From: Nansenia antarctica | Taxonomy: Eukaryota > Chordata > Actinopteri > Argentiniformes > Microstomatidae | Assembly (NCBI GenBank): GCA_963989245.1 | Contig: OZ022341.1 | Span: forward strand, 45,870,192-45,934,191 | Length of the DNA: 64,000 nucleotides | Direction of reading: 5' to 3' | Part shown: positions 1-13,431 of the stretch, one piece after another | Layout of the letters: each line of letters starts with the position of its first letter | Numbering within the stretch: the first letter of the stretch is position 1 | Notes under the pieces: generated by a model | The model's database searches: none | Seen by the model: only the letters and a program-made list of their open reading frames with translations | What the model was told of the DNA's origin: nothing | Made by a program: the position numbers and the translations under genes

Positions 1-3000
1 GCTTATGTCAAACAACTGGTTGTCATAATGCCTCTGGAATTGTAATTTTTTACCTGTAGCCTACAGCATTTTCACACCTCTGAGCGTAGAAGATACAGTA
101 TACTCTATAGATGATGTGCAGATTGTCAGTTCTGTGCAACAACTATCGAGTGCTTCATTTCACCCCATTAACTTCCTTTTACAGCTAAAATCTCACCATT
201 GCACACATGAGTGTGATGGGAAACCCTGAGGTGCTTTGCATTCCAAGTAATATCTAGCCAGTGTGACCCGCAGTGTGGTTTGGTTCACTCTCGGGTTGAA
301 TAGTTATTGGACCACATTCCATTGTGCAGATTCTTATCAAACACTTTATGAGAAGTTCCAATAAAACAATGGCCTTAAGAGCCTTAAGCCTAACCTTAAT
401 AGCCTGAATGACTGATATGTTTGGTGCTTATCATGAACACTGATAAGAGAGTGCAATTAAATCGTTTATCATACTGTCAACACAATTCTGTCTCTTGTTA
501 CGGAGTCAACGGAATTCCTTTCTGTGTACTGTATGTATGGGTCCACACCCCCAGTTATCCAGTAGAAACATACGTTACAGTATATTCATTTACTCTTTGC
601 ACTTCAGTGTCTCTACAGTTAAAACATTAAATTACCAATTTGCATTGGGTCCTGGTCGACCTTGTTACTGCCGAGATACAGAGTTTGACACAAGCCCAAC
701 GTCATCACAAACAGAACTGACAGAAATTTGAGGACACTCCTGATGATCCCACACGACTTGGAACCAGATGTTTGGATCCAGTCAAGCTCTCTGCTGATGA
801 CCTATTCTGGTTACGATTGTCATTCCCATTAGACCCATATTTAAGCCCCATTACCCCATTAAGCATAAACTTGATGCAAAAATAACATCACACACTCTTG
901 CTTCATCAATGCTACATAGGTGTTCCAAAAATGGCTTGGCCTATAGAATGCTCTGCCAGCAAGAGTCTTTAAGAAGAGCAATGCCGTTTTGTAAACACCA
1001 CTGCAATACCTGATAATTAGAATATTCTTAATGTATATGAACATAGTAGACAACTGTGCTCCACACCAAGCCCTAATTTTCTGTGTGACAGTCATGATCT
1101 GGTTTCAATGTTCAACTTCAACCAATCATCTGGTTTGACTTGAGATGGATGTTTGAAGGCTGAGGTGGAGAACATGCTGAGCCTGTGTTCTCAGCATTGT
1201 AACAAAGAGACATGGCAGAGTGCTTGGCAGAAAGCAGCAAATAGCAGGCAACAAGGGGGAGGGGAGAACATGTGACGATCAATCAGTCGCCGGGGAAGCA
1301 TGTCCCCCTGTCACTGAGCTACACTACACAGTAGCTGAGTGCCTCAGAGTAAAACAAACAAACCTGTGGAATCTGTGTCCACCTGAACCGTTGATGGCTG
1401 AAGGTGGAGGAAAGTCGCCTTTCAATTTGTGGTGTTAACAGCACCGTTTTAAAGTAAAACAAGATTGTCTTGTCAGTGCTAGTTAGTCCTTAAACATTCA
1501 CTCTAGTCCTGTCTCATTTTAACTACAGCCATGACATCAGTTCATTTTGTATGCTGAGTAGAACATTCAAATTCACCCCTATTTGCCAGCAGTATACTTT
1601 GCAGGCCTCTGAAGATTCTTTCTATCAAAATATGTTAATAAATGTTGTGTCCATGGTTCTTTGAACAATTATTTTCTGTGTTTTTTTTTAACACTCCTGT
1701 GTACAAATGAAAAGTATTTTTCATTTTTCAAAAGTATACATTTTCTGAAATTGTTTTATTTGTATTGTATTCAGTATTCACTAGTATTATATAACCCTGC
1801 CATCACTTAAGTCAAAGTATTATTTACTGTAGTTGCATTTCTAATGTAGTCTTGTTTATTATAATAATTATTATATTATTTTAGCGTTAGGTAGTGCTTT
1901 GTGGAAACATGCAGATTTAACACTACAGTAAGATGCAGATGAGTATGTTATGGTGGCCTTCTAGGATGAAATATGAGGACATAAAATTGAATGGTGTCGC
2001 TTAATGTTTTTATTAATAGCAATGACAAATCCTCCCATTGTACTGTCTCTGCTCTGCACCAGAGGCTGTCATTGTCACTGTCAGCTACATAAAACAACAC
2101 AGCAATGGGAAGGCTGACAGGCTCATCTTACTTTTAGTTTCTCACTTCAGTTCCTTTAATGTTTGACAGACTCAAACTGAGACCCACAAATCATTCCTCA
2201 AAGATAAAATGGCATTCAAATCTTCCAATAAAATACATTTTACCTTTGTTTGTCACAATGATTTCCTTACAGATGAAGAATCTTCTTGTCGGTAAAATGA
2301 TGGAATGGATCAATCTATTGAGGATTCGTGATCTTAAATGCGTTGTGTCATCTCAGGATAGATTAAGTGTGCAGCATACACGATTTGACAAGGAATAGAA
2401 CTATTCAACACGGGTCGGAATCTGTACTATAAGATTTATTAAGACAACAGCCAACTAGCTTCGTCAGCAGAGTACCAGCATTCGACATTTGACATCATTG
2501 TGAAATACAGACAGGTTTAAATACTTTTCATGTTATCAGATGTTACGTTTGTGAATGAGCTCACCATCCCTGGCGCCTAACACCCCCCAAGGTCTTAAGA
2601 TAACAACCCCGAATCTGTCTATTGTGGCGTCATTGCTAACCATGAAGATCAGGCTGACCTGGAAGAATCTGAATGTGTGTGTGTAAGTGTGTGGGTATGT
2701 GTTATGTGTGTGTCTGAGTGTCATGAGAATAGAGTGTATGTGTGTGTATATGTGTGTGTGAGTGACATAAGGATATATGTTTCTAGACAATCCCATCAAG
2801 ATCTTACACAGAGTTAAGGATTTTGTATTACCATGACATGGAAAAGAAAAGAAAAAGCTTTCTCTCTTGCCCTGTAGGTGTATATTGGGACACCCTTCAA
2901 AATAGCCCTTCACCTCCGCACCTCGCACTGCCTCCCAGGTCCTTGCACAGGAGCCTGAGACCTAAACGGTGAGTAGCCTGTCTACTGGGAGAGATACATT

Positions 3001-3820
3001 CTCCAAGAAACTAATACTATTACAATGTCTAACACATGTGCTTCTCGGCTACACAGATAGTGTGGAAGCGGTTCAAAACTGACAGGACCAGAAATTGGAG
3101 ACAGACATGCTTCAGATTTACCTGATAAAGCAGGCAATATCCAATAACCTCTAATCCACAAACCTGAAAGAGAGAAAACTGCTACCATACAACATACTTA
3201 TAAATGTATGTAGAAGTATGCACAGTTATTTAATATAGAATGAAGACACTGCATTTATCTGAGAGACTTATGTCAATTCACAGTATTGAGTAACTTGTTG
3301 AAGAAATGTTTGCATTTGAGCTAATTTGCGTCTTCTGTTTTTCTTTTAAAATAAATGATAGATTACATTTATTTCACTTTGAAAGTGTCAAGTAGGCTGT
3401 GTAGATCAGATGGAACAAAATCACTGTATGTGCCTTGCAACCAACAATACTGTACATGATGAGTCTAGGTGCAGAAATAAAACAAACATATAGCCTAGAA
3501 TGTACTGTAATTGGCATTTTTCTCCTCTGTCCTCACACAAAGCACTTGCTTGATGTCAAACAAAGAACTGCCACCTTTGTTTGTGACCTCCGCTCTCTAG
3601 TTCTATAGTGCCTGGTCACAGGGTGTGGCGGCTGGTCACAGTGAATTCCCCAAGGAGATGTTGGACAGGAGAAGAGATTTCACATCCCTGAAGAGATATT
3701 TCTGTCCAGCTCAGCTCTGTCTGTCAACATGTCAAATGAGGACAGGTTCCAGCCATCTTCATTGATAGTTACACATTCTGACAACACCTTTGCCTGGAAA
3801 CATATTTGTGGACATGGCAG
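1..3820. other. No gene recognised
   Basis: AT-rich sequence with short ORFs lacking recognisable domains or codon structure. A TG-rich patch at about 2680-2765 produces a spurious His/Thr-rich minus-strand ORF. No repeat family assigned. Confidence 0.5.
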
Positions 3821-3825
3821 TCTAT

Positions 3826-4480
3826 GGTAAATGGGCTGCACTTATATAGTGCCTTATTCCTAAGCGCTTTACAACGTCTGTATTGGCTAACTACTTGCAA
3901 CTATAAAGCCAATACTTGGCGCACCATCAGAACAAAGATCTTACGCATCATGCATGCTGGCAAAGAAGTTTCACTGTCCACAAGGATTCTCACGTTTTGT
4001 TGGTTTATTCCAAGTAGATCAGGCAAACAAATCCATATCCATGCAGCTGACTGAGATGTTACTACGAGATGTTTAGATGGTAAAAACCGTATGTCCACCA
4101 GGTGCACTTCCTAACCCCATTAGCAGCCTACCTAAATAACCTAGGAGCGAGGTCTACCTGTGTGAAGTCCCCCTAGTGACCAAAATAATAAACAACATAT
4201 GGAAACAATAACTCCTGAAACTTATAAGCAAATACAATAATCAAATACAATAATAAGCTACAACTAACAATTATACTAAACTAATATCAAAACAGTGAAA
4301 TGGCTTCTACAACGGCCTCTCATTCACACACACATTCACACACCAATGATGGCAAGCTACCATGCAAGGCGCTGGCCCGTTCACTGGGAGCAATTTGGGG
4401 TTCAGTGTCTTGTCCAAGGACACCTCGACACATGGCCTGCCGAGTTGCTGACTTTGTGATGATTAGACACCGGCTATTGG
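3826..4480 (+). repeat. Dispersed fish repeat split by an insertion
   Basis: 'ctgcacttatatagtgcctt...gcgctttaca' (3837-3880) and 'cattcacacacacattcaca ... gtcttgtccaaggacacctc' (4320-4480) are the two halves of a repeat I recognise from teleost genomes, normally adjacent. About 440 bp of unrelated sequence now separates them. Family name not assigned. Confidence 0.55.
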
Positions 4481-5089
4481 ATTTTTAAGTCAGCAAAGGT
4501 GTTGGTTTGATGTGTTGTTGCTTTTGGGATCAGCGAGGGTAAAAGCAATGAGACAACAAAAGATGCATGATATACAGCCCATAAGTCTTGAACAAAAATC
4601 ATCATTTGAAATATGACATTTTAACATACAGTATGCCTGTTCCAACACATTGAGACAAACAGCTGCACTCCTCAGTCTCTCTAACATTTGTGTTTGTAAA
4701 TCTTATCTTTGCAGATGTTACGACCACTTTTGAATTCTGTGCAAACATTTAACATGGCCAACCCCTAAGTTTCTAAACACAAATGTAAGGAGCTCACTGT
4801 AGGCCACAGGTTGAGAGGTGCATATTAGAGCTCTTGTAGACAGTTCTTAGGGTGCAACTAGGCTGCTATAACAAATCTCTGAAGTGGTGTTTCATTACAA
4901 TCATAAATAATCACAACATTTGTCCTAGCACTTGATGGAAACTAATTATGTCGTCCTTCACTATGAAAAGCCTTTGCAGAATTATGAAGTCTTTGTCTTG
5001 CAACAGAGAGCAGTGGACTGAATATTTATGAGTCTAAAAGTAAATTTATAAACCTACAGTAGCTGAGCCTTGCAGCCTAGTCAATAGGT

Positions 5090-5137
5090 GCATCTCTGCT
5101 GAGAGTTAAATAATACAGTGGGGTATGTACAGTATGT

Positions 5138-5210
<73 letters not shown>

Positions 5211-5345
5211 GCGGGGGGATTGTTCATCAGAGTGACAGCTCTGTGAAAGAAGCTGTTCTGGAGCCTGGTACAGAACTTGAGGATCTTGTGCTTCTTGAGT
5301 CTCTTAGATAACATGATATAAGTCAGTGCTCAAATTAAGTTAGGA
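5090..5345 (-). mobile_element. LINE RT C-terminal fragment with (GT)n insertion
   Basis: The minus strand reads RLQNSFFHRAVTLMNNP, the end of the RT ORF that also occurs at 10.2, 28.1 and 45.8 kb. It is interrupted by a (GT)n tract (about 5139-5210). Confidence 0.6.
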
Positions 5346-6700
5346 CTGGGTTCGCCCACCTGTCATATTATTTCTATTTTCAGCATTTTCTATGGCATTT
5401 TGTCTCTATATATTTTTTGTGAGCACAGGTCACGTTGAAACATTCCTACCAAAGATGCAGACGATACCCCGAAGCCTACAGCTTACTGTTTAATAACCTT
5501 GTGTGTCTTTGACCTGCCATTGTAAATCTAAGATAGCCATACATTCTATAGGCCTAAGCACAATGCACTAGGCCTACCTGTTTCTGTCATACTATAGCCA
5601 TGGCATGGAAATGCAAATGATCTTCTCCCCAGACAGCATACGTAGATCGGATTGACGTCGTCACAACATCTAGTCTACATCTTGTGAAAATTAAGTAGAG
5701 TAAAAGCTACCAGGTTTATAAATACCCAAGTAAAGTGAAGATACTCAAAAAGACTACTTAAGTACAGTAATGAAGTACTTTGAACTACTTTGTTACTTTT
5801 CACCAACTGAACCAATTATAATTCTTCCAGAGAAGATATTTGAGTAACTCAATTCTATTGAAACGGATTGGTTGTGGGGGTCTTGCATGCATTGTACATT
5901 GTTTGTTAATACAAACCTTTAATTCAACATACAGCAGTGATAAATTCACCTCAGTCAGGGGGACCATGGTGAAATCTGGGTCCAGTGGCAAACTGAATGC
6001 TGATACGATGGTATTGCCTCCACTAATAAGTTTGCTCCCAGAACCAGGTTCTCATGGGTTCCCCTCCATTTACACCATAATACATTGCTGCTCAAATTTG
6101 ACATCTTTCACTAACCTTGAATAGTGTTTATTTTTCCATTACCTTTCCTTTACTACAAATTATGCTGGCCATGACATGTTCAATGAGACACATTATTCAA
6201 AAGTTAATAGCGCAATGATGAGCCGATATTAAAGCAAGGTCCTGTTTGAAGGTGAGCCACTACTTTGCAAGTCAAGTAAGGTATGATATGGTCAGAAATA
6301 CTACTACTGTGTTATAATGTCCTATGGTTGAATTGGTTTCCATGTGAAATCACTTATCTCTAAAGTGTGGAAGAGCCAAAATATCATAATCACAGACTAT
6401 TAGCATCAAAAGCAAATCAGAGCCTGTTGCAGAGTGCTGTCAAATGGCCCTCGGGGGCATGAATAGTGCTGTCTTAACAGCAGACAGTAAGCATAGTGAC
6501 ATGATCACTAGCTGTCAAGGCTTAATGTCCAGACAAAATTGGGGAAATTAACGAAGGCTTTTTAAGAGGTCTAATGAGTGGCTCTTCGTACTCAATGCCA
6601 GACATGTTCAAAGCACTTGTTATTCCTGGATAACAAGGCAATTTGTGAGAGAACAACTGGGCCAGTGCCAAGACTTGGACAATGAAGTAATAACTTAATC
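5346..6700. other. No gene recognised
   Basis: AT-rich noncoding sequence. No conserved ORF or repeat boundary that I can support. Confidence 0.45.
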
Positions 6701-6704
6701 CATT

Positions 6705-8310
6705 TGGAATATGCATTATCTTGCATACAGGCCCATCTCCATCTTGCCGTGCCTGGCCAAGGTCCTGGAGAAGCTGGCTCACAAACAGCTCAGCCACTTC
6801 ATGGCCTCAAACAACATCATGTCCAACATGCAGTCTGGGTTCCGGCATGGCCACGGGTGCATCACAGCTACCTTGAAAGTTCTGGATGACATTGTCACTT
6901 CCTTGGACTCCAAGCAGGTCTGCATCGCTGCCTTTATCGACCTAGCTAAGGCCTTTGATTCTGTCAACCACTCCATCCTTCTACAGAGGCTCTCCAACTT
7001 TGGTCTCTCGACAAACTCTTGCAACTCTGGTTTGCCAGCTATCTAACTGACCGAGTTCAACAGCAAGTGAAGACTGAAAATATCTTGTCAGACCATCTCA
7101 CCATCTCTAAAGGGGTGCCTCAAGGCTCCATCTTGGGACCAACGTTGTTCTCAATCTACATCAATGATATAGCAAAAGATGCTGGCAAATCCCAGATCCA
7201 TCTTTATGCTGACGACACCATCTTGTATTCTGCAGGCCCTTCACTCCACTCTGCAGCTTCCACTCTACAACTCAGCCTCACCTCCATTGAGCAGTCTTTT
7301 CATCGCCTCCACCTTCTCCTCAACACCAAGCGCATTCTTCTCGACCGGAGACCTGGTGCCAGCAGCCCCCCTAAGATCTTCTGTGTTGACGGTTGCGAGC
7401 TGGAGTTTGTCTCTTGTTACAAATACCTTGGCTTTTGGCTGGACTCATCCCTTTCCTTCACCACCCACATAAAGCACCTGCAGACAAAAGTCAAAGCTCG
7501 CCTAAGCTTTTTATACCGGAACAAGGCCTCTTTCACCCGTGCAGCCAAACATACCCTTGTCAAGATGACCATCCTGCCCATATTCGACTATGGCGATACC
7601 ATCTATAGGATGGCATCTCAGTCTGCCCTCAGGAAACTCGACACACTCCATCACTCCGCCATTAGTTTTGCCACTGGTGCGGCTTTCACAACTCACCACT
7701 GTGACCTGTACACCCTTGTAGACTGGACATCTCTTCACAGCAGACGGCTCTGTCACTGGCTTCATCTTATCTACAGAACCATACTTTGCAAAACACCTTT
7801 CTACCTCTCATCCCTTCTGCACCTCTCTCACCGCCCCGTCATCGTTCTAAGATCCAGTGATCTTGTCCGACTCACCATCCCCAAAGCCTGTACCGTTGTC
7901 GGTCGCAGCGCTTTCCGGTTCGCTGCAGCACACGACTGGAACACCTTACAGAACACCCTCAAACTCACCGCCCTCACCTCACTCACTGCTTTCAAACAAA
8001 TCCTGCATCGAACCATAGTCGATCAATGCACCTGCTGATCACCGTCTCTCACCCATCCCATAACCCATCACTGCCTCATTTTAAGTACCCCTGCTCCACT
8101 CCCCCCGCTATCCCTCACCTCCACTCTTCCTCACCCCTACCTCCTCCTTCTCTCTCCCCTCTCTCTGACTGTTAGTATTTTAATGCATCTGTATTTGCCA
8201 GTGTTTTATTGTTGTAAATTATTTAACCTTGTTTTATTTCTAGCTTCCCCCTTTTGTTCTTACATGTTTGCCTGGTTAAATAAAGGTTAAATAAAAAATA
8301 AAATAAAATA
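6705..8310 (+). mobile_element. 5'-truncated L2/CR1-type LINE
   Basis: Retrotransposon remnant starting inside the reverse transcriptase (YRPISILPCLAKVLEKL). RT motifs in order: AFIDLAKAFDSVNHS, KGVPQGSILGPTLFSIYIND, the catalytic YADD, and KYLGFWLD. The C-terminal domain runs to a TGA at 8036-8038. The 3'UTR ends with GCCTGGTTAAATAAAGGTTA and an AATAA-type tail, as in fish L2-like elements. The frame is broken near 7010-7020, so 6711-7046 and 7019-8038 are two pieces. The endonuclease and N-terminus are missing. Clade assignment is from recall. Confidence 0.9.
7019..8038 (+). pseudogene. LINE reverse transcriptase, main fragment
   Basis: 339-codon open stretch holding RT motifs B to E and the downstream domain. 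The YADD aspartates remain, but the protein lacks its N-terminal endonuclease and motif A (motif A lies in the other frame upstream), so it cannot be an active enzyme. The apparent first Met is not a real start. Confidence 0.85.
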
Positions 8311-9955
8311 TCTTAATCGATCTGACGGAATGTAAAACAACAATGGGATAAGAGAGGATCCTCACTGAGTCTATGTGTGAGATGCAGCATCGAGAATGTA
8401 GTGAATCATTAATACATTTTCTTCATCATAAAGTCAGCTGAAAAACAACTATGAATTCAATTGCACTCGCCTGATAATGTATAGAAGTTAGGACTGCATC
8501 TTTCATCCTTGTTATTATCCTATAGTGTTGAAATGGTAGTGGAGGCTTTATCATATAATTAAATGATAGAACAACAGTCTGTTTTAATGATTTCAATCTG
8601 AACACAAAAGGCTTAGATACAGGAGATGAGGAGGGCATTCCATCAGATCAATTACAGTATTGGTGATTACTGAAAAAAAGCTTATTCAATCTGTATAATC
8701 ACATTACCTCTAATGTGAAATTGTGATCTGTGATCTGAAACAAAGGCAGAAAGATAGCTATGTTTAGATATCTCCAAATAAGTCAAGTGATGTCATGTTA
8801 AAGGTATAGTTTATATAAAATGAACTTACTTTACCACATACCTGGGTTATACGTTAAGTAGAGGAACTAAATAACCCAAAACTGACCCTTTAAAGGCATA
8901 ATCTTGAGATAGCAATTAGCCAGACCCTGAAAAGTCATTAGTTTCTTTTTCGAGGAGAGGATCACCTATTCACTTTTGACTGACTTCATGCTTTATTAGC
9001 GTCTAATTTTGGCTCAATTGCAAATCGATATTGTGGACTGAAGTCTCTTACCACCAACAAACAAGATGCAACAACATTCAAGATGATCTATCCCTTCAGT
9101 CACAGGAAATTAATGATTAAGAGCAGAAAGGAAAAGGGGAAAGAGCAGAATGTGAAATAATCTGAATCTGATTTGAGGTAAGTGCCTGATTAAAATTTAA
9201 ACGATCCATGTAGTACATGAAAATGTAATAATTAAAGTTATATCATTATTCCTTGCTCTGAAAGAAGATTGACAGGGTACTATAGAAGAGGACATTCTGC
9301 CATTTATATTAAATTGTGTGCATTGCAGGAAAGCAGCCAATGTTTTCTTCCTACAAGTTCACAACTTGTTTTTACCACCTACTTGGGATAATTGTCAAGT
9401 CTTCATGCTCCATTTACCTTTAAACCATCTGAGTGAATGCTCTTATCTACAGACATGTAATTTAAAGTGTGGGAAACAATCATACTATAACAATCATTGC
9501 AGCAAAACTCAAAACCTAACTGTTTTGGCACAGCATCAACACCAGACCTGCAGGTCAACAACCTCTTTGCCATCATCCAAAGACTTCCATCGACATACAT
9601 GTGCTACAGTTGGGAGATAGGGTATAGTGATACTGGTATTTAAACCCATGTATTCACATTGGTACACAGAGAGGCAGGCACACAGGTCACAGAAACTGGG
9701 AAATCATCTGTCTTCGGTGGGTATTCAAATGGAAATAACACCCGGTATTCATCACCAAAAGAATAGCTGATAAAGAAATGACAGGATATGGTCAGATGAT
9801 TAAATTTGTCTTTAATCGTTGACAAAATATGTGACAGGGTCTGATGAAGAGGTCCCCAAGCAGGGCAAAATCATTTTTCTGTTTTTTCCAGATTATGAAA
9901 GGGAGTATGGCTTCAGTTTCAGTCGACATTGCAGCAGCAAGAGATAACAAAATGG
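8311..9955. other. No gene recognised
   Basis: AT-rich DNA with no domain-bearing ORF and no repeat I can name. Confidence 0.45.
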
Positions 9956-9969
9956 CAATGGATAAAATG

Positions 9970-10490
9970 GCTAAAGGAAATTCAATTCAACTTTATTCGC
10001 CATGTGCAGTGCACAAGGAACATGACTTGGTATTCTCCATGCTGAACAAGCTACAGTACATACAACAACAAGACGACAACACAACAATAATCAAGACACA
10101 CAATATATACAGTACCAATACGAGTGAATAAATATACTGTACAACTTAGTGCAAAAACATGTCAAATGCAAGGTGCAATGATCAGGAGTTATTGAGGAGG
10201 GCTATGGCTTTGGGGAAGAAACTGTTCAAGTGGCCTAATGTTTTTGACCTGATGGCCCGGTACCGCTGTCCAGAAGGGAGTAATAAAGTAAAGTAGTAAA
10301 CACGCTGTGAGCTGGATGTGAGGGGTCAGCCACAATCTTGCATGCTCTTTTTAATGATCTGGAGCTATGGAGGTCTGTGATGGGAGGCAACAATAATAAT
10401 GTTGTGTCCATGTGTATGCATTTATCATTATATTCCATAATGCATCTAGTGGGACTTGTGTAGTTCCTTCCCATCCTATCTGGGCATCTG
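9970..10490 (-). mobile_element. LINE 3' fragment (RT C-terminus and 3'UTR)
   Basis: Minus-strand translation contains SLKRACKIVADPSHPAHSVF and a downstream, frameshifted 'FFPKAIALLNNS'-like end. These are the same C-terminal RT motifs as at 28.1 and 45.8 kb. The 3' end at about 9970-10000 reads (minus) GGCGAATAAAGTTGAATTGA. Confidence 0.7.
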
Positions 10491-11394
10491 TTACGACCCC
10501 ATATATGGTCTAGGGATATGGGGATAACAATTAAATAAAACCGGGGGGACAAGAACCGGAGGAGATGGGAGAATATAAATAAGACAAGATTTATTGTAAA
10601 AGGATAACAAAAACAGGTTTCCATGAAACACTTTAACTAAAAACTACTCTATAAAACGAAGAGCGAATGAATATAATATGATAGTAAAGGATAAAGTAAA
10701 TTAGAAAGCTATGCAACAATTAAACAATAGCTTAAGCTACCAAGCAAACCACACACCGTAGCACTCTATGGTGGTAGCATGCGCTAACTAGAAACAAACA
10801 CAGAACTATACTATAGAACACACAGTAGCAAACTATAGTAGAACCTTAACTAAAACACACAGAACGATACTACAGCTGAACACACAGTAACAGACCATAG
10901 TAACAGACTTAAAGTTTATTTTTCAGGTTTTCTGCAAATGACATGCCCACAGTGAATATAGAATATCTCCACAATCACAAGGGCCTTCATAATGATCTTG
11001 GTATCAAATGATAGCTAACACCTGTGGGGTGACTGTAGAAGTGTCAGAATCTAAATATATGTTACTGTGTCAGAGTAAATAGAGCTAGAACATTGTGAAA
11101 CATCTCAAATTCACTCTCCGCCTAAAGAAAAAACAGCTTTTAGAGTGAATATCAGCTTGGAAACCTGACTGAATAAGCCCAAATCATCTAGGACTCAGTA
11201 CTCCAGGGTCTTATGAGTTCTTCTGCAAAAGTAGATGGTAGTAATGTAAACCAGTGCAACTTTGTACTTGTTTTAGTACAGGTATGTTTAGGCGGGAAAA
11301 CCAAATTGTGCCATTTGGACACATCAGTGTCACCATCAGTGCATCAGACTTTCTCATGTATCAAGACTGTAAAATTGATTATATTTCAATGACA
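10490..11394. other. Unclassified, possibly repeat-derived
   Basis: Starts at 'gttacgaccccatatatgg', which abruptly ends the LINE fragment, suggesting an insertion boundary. The 10.75-10.91 kb part is rich in repeated 'acacacag'/'actatag' motifs. No ORF recognised. Confidence 0.35.
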
Positions 11395-11397
11395 TAT

Positions 11398-13079
11398 CAC
11401 TATAGGGATGAATTGAATTGAAATCCGGCTCTTTTGACTCCATTTCCCAGCAGCAGTATGGAGCTATTTTAGTGCCAGCAGAAATTGAATTGTATTTGAC
11501 AGATTGAATTGAATATGAGCACAAATTAAATTGTATTTCACAGATCTGAATTGTATTTGACAGATTGAATTGAATCTGAGCACAAACTGAATTTTATTTG
11601 ACAGATTGAATTGTATTCAATTCAGTTTTCATTATTTTCATTCAGTTTTCAAATTCAGTTTCTCTAAATACAATTCGGTTTTTCTCAAAATACAATTAAG
11701 TTTTTCTCAAAATACAATTCAGTTTTTCTCAAAATACAATTCAGTTCTCAAAATACAATTCAGTTTTTCTCAAAATACAATTCAGTTTTAGAGGCACTCA
11801 TCCGAGGACTCTGGGCTAGGTAGAATAATAGAGCACCGATTCTAAGAGCAATTGCGCGTCATCTCCCTGTCATCAGAACGATCACGTCCCCTGTTGGGTG
11901 CTAGAAGTGTAGAAGTTTGACTGGTAGTCAATGGAAATGCGTGAGACTTGAGAGCCCTGAGTTAAGATACTTTATTTTTCTGTTTGGTAGTCTGTCCAAT
12001 GTGACACTTGCCCTCCTCCACCGGCCCTCGTTTTGGATCTAGCTTGCTGTTCATTATTTTCATGATAAATCGTAGCTAGCTAGCTATAACATCTTCATAT
12101 ACACCATACAGGCTAAATACTGATTAACAGTAATCACCCTAACCCTAACCCTACTTTGGCAAATGCCCATTGAACAGATTTATTTATTATCCTATCTTAA
12201 GAAAACTAATGTAACACTCTCATCTGGGGATTTACACGGCAAATCAAATGAAGAACTACAAATCCCTGATGACAGGGAGATGACATATGACTGCTCTGAT
12301 GAATCAACCCCTATTTCATCAAATTTCTGTATATAACGACGCCGATCATTGATCGGCAACGACACTGGTAGGGCTTTCACACCGGCAAAGAACCGTGCCG
12401 GTTCGCGTTCGCGTTCGAAAACCTCCGAATGTTGGCGCTGTCTGGCGAACGATACACTGGTATGAACGCGGTTCTTTGCCGGTGTGAAAGCCCTATATAT
12501 AATTGTTTGCCTAACTGGCCATCGGATTTGGGCTCCTAATATCTAAAAATCACTACGGTTTTCTTATTTTATCGGATTAAAGTAGCAAAGACCAGAAATG
12601 TCCATTGACCGCCAGTCAAACTTCTACACTTCTATCACACAAAAAGGGGCGTGGACATGACGGGAGAGCAAAGTACCCGGATGGGAGGGATTAGAATCGG
12701 TGCTCTATTATTCTACCTAGCCCAGAGTCCCCAGATGAGTGCCTCTAAAACTGAATTGTATTTTGAGAACTGAATTGTATTTTGAGAAAAAACGAATTGT
12801 ATTTAGAGAAACTGAATTTGAAAACTGAATTAAAATAATGAAAACTGAATTGAATACAATTCAATCTGTCAAATACAAATCAGTTTGTGCTCAGATTCAA
12901 TTCAATCTGTCAAATACAATTCAGATCTGTGAAATACAATTCAATTTGTGCTCATATTCAATTCAATCTGTCAAATACAATTCAATTTCTGATGGCACTA
13001 CAATAGCTCCACAGAAGGCCCTGCTGCTGGGAAATGGAGTCAAAAGAGCCGGATTTCGATTCAATTCATCCCTATAGTG
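11398..13079. mobile_element. Long-inverted-repeat CACTA-like element
   Basis: Ends are CACTATAGGGATGAATTG and its complement ...CATCCCTATAGTG, flanked by a 3-bp direct repeat TAT (11395-11397 and 13080-13082). The 3-bp duplication and CACTA termini fit CACTA/EnSpm-type transposons. The arms (about 11398-11850 and 12690-13079) are inverted copies rich in 'gaattgtattt' subrepeats. No transposase ORF, so it is nonautonomous. The interior resembles the foldback at 51.0-51.6 kb and carries a further small MITE. Confidence 0.8.
12371..12493. mobile_element. Nested 123-bp MITE, TIR GGGCTTTCACACCGG
   Basis: Inverted ends GGGCTTTCACACCGGCAAAG and CTTTGCCGGTGTGAAAGCCC, flanked on both sides by TA. 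The related element at 51.4 kb lacks it ('gacactatataatagtttgc'). The exact excision point is blurred by three extra bases on the left. Confidence 0.75.
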
Positions 13080-13082
13080 TAT

Positions 13083-13431
13083 GGCGCACCCGCCTCTTTT
13101 TCACACCAGGTCAGATTACGCAGTGATTTTTCTCCCAGAATCATTGTTCAGAATGTCATGATTGACACCTCATTTGAAGCGTTAGAGCCAATAGAGTCGA
13201 GCAGAGGCGAAAAAAAATACTTTCGAGGACCAATGATATGGAAATTCGGCGGTTGAAACCAAGCATGCTCGGTTTTGCTATGTGACGTATCTGTAAACAA
13301 GAGCGTGTGACTCGCAGTGTATTTTCCGGCCGAGAAAAAAATCAATATGGACGCTAGCAGAGGATTTAAAGAATCGTTTGCGACATCGATGAACATTATT
13401 GTTCAGCTCTCCCTCTAGCTAGCTGAATGGG
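13083..13431. other. No gene recognised
   Basis: Moderately GC-rich sequence between the CACTA-like element and the BEL LTR. No ORF with recognisable content. Confidence 0.4.

Noticed and set aside
2536..2928. 130-codon minus-strand ORF
   Set aside because: Its composition is driven by a TG-rich stretch; no domain and no plausible exon structure.
12138..12157. Interstitial telomere-like repeats (CCCTAA)
   Set aside because: Only about three units here and fewer at 49.21 kb; too short to indicate a fusion or telomere-repair site.
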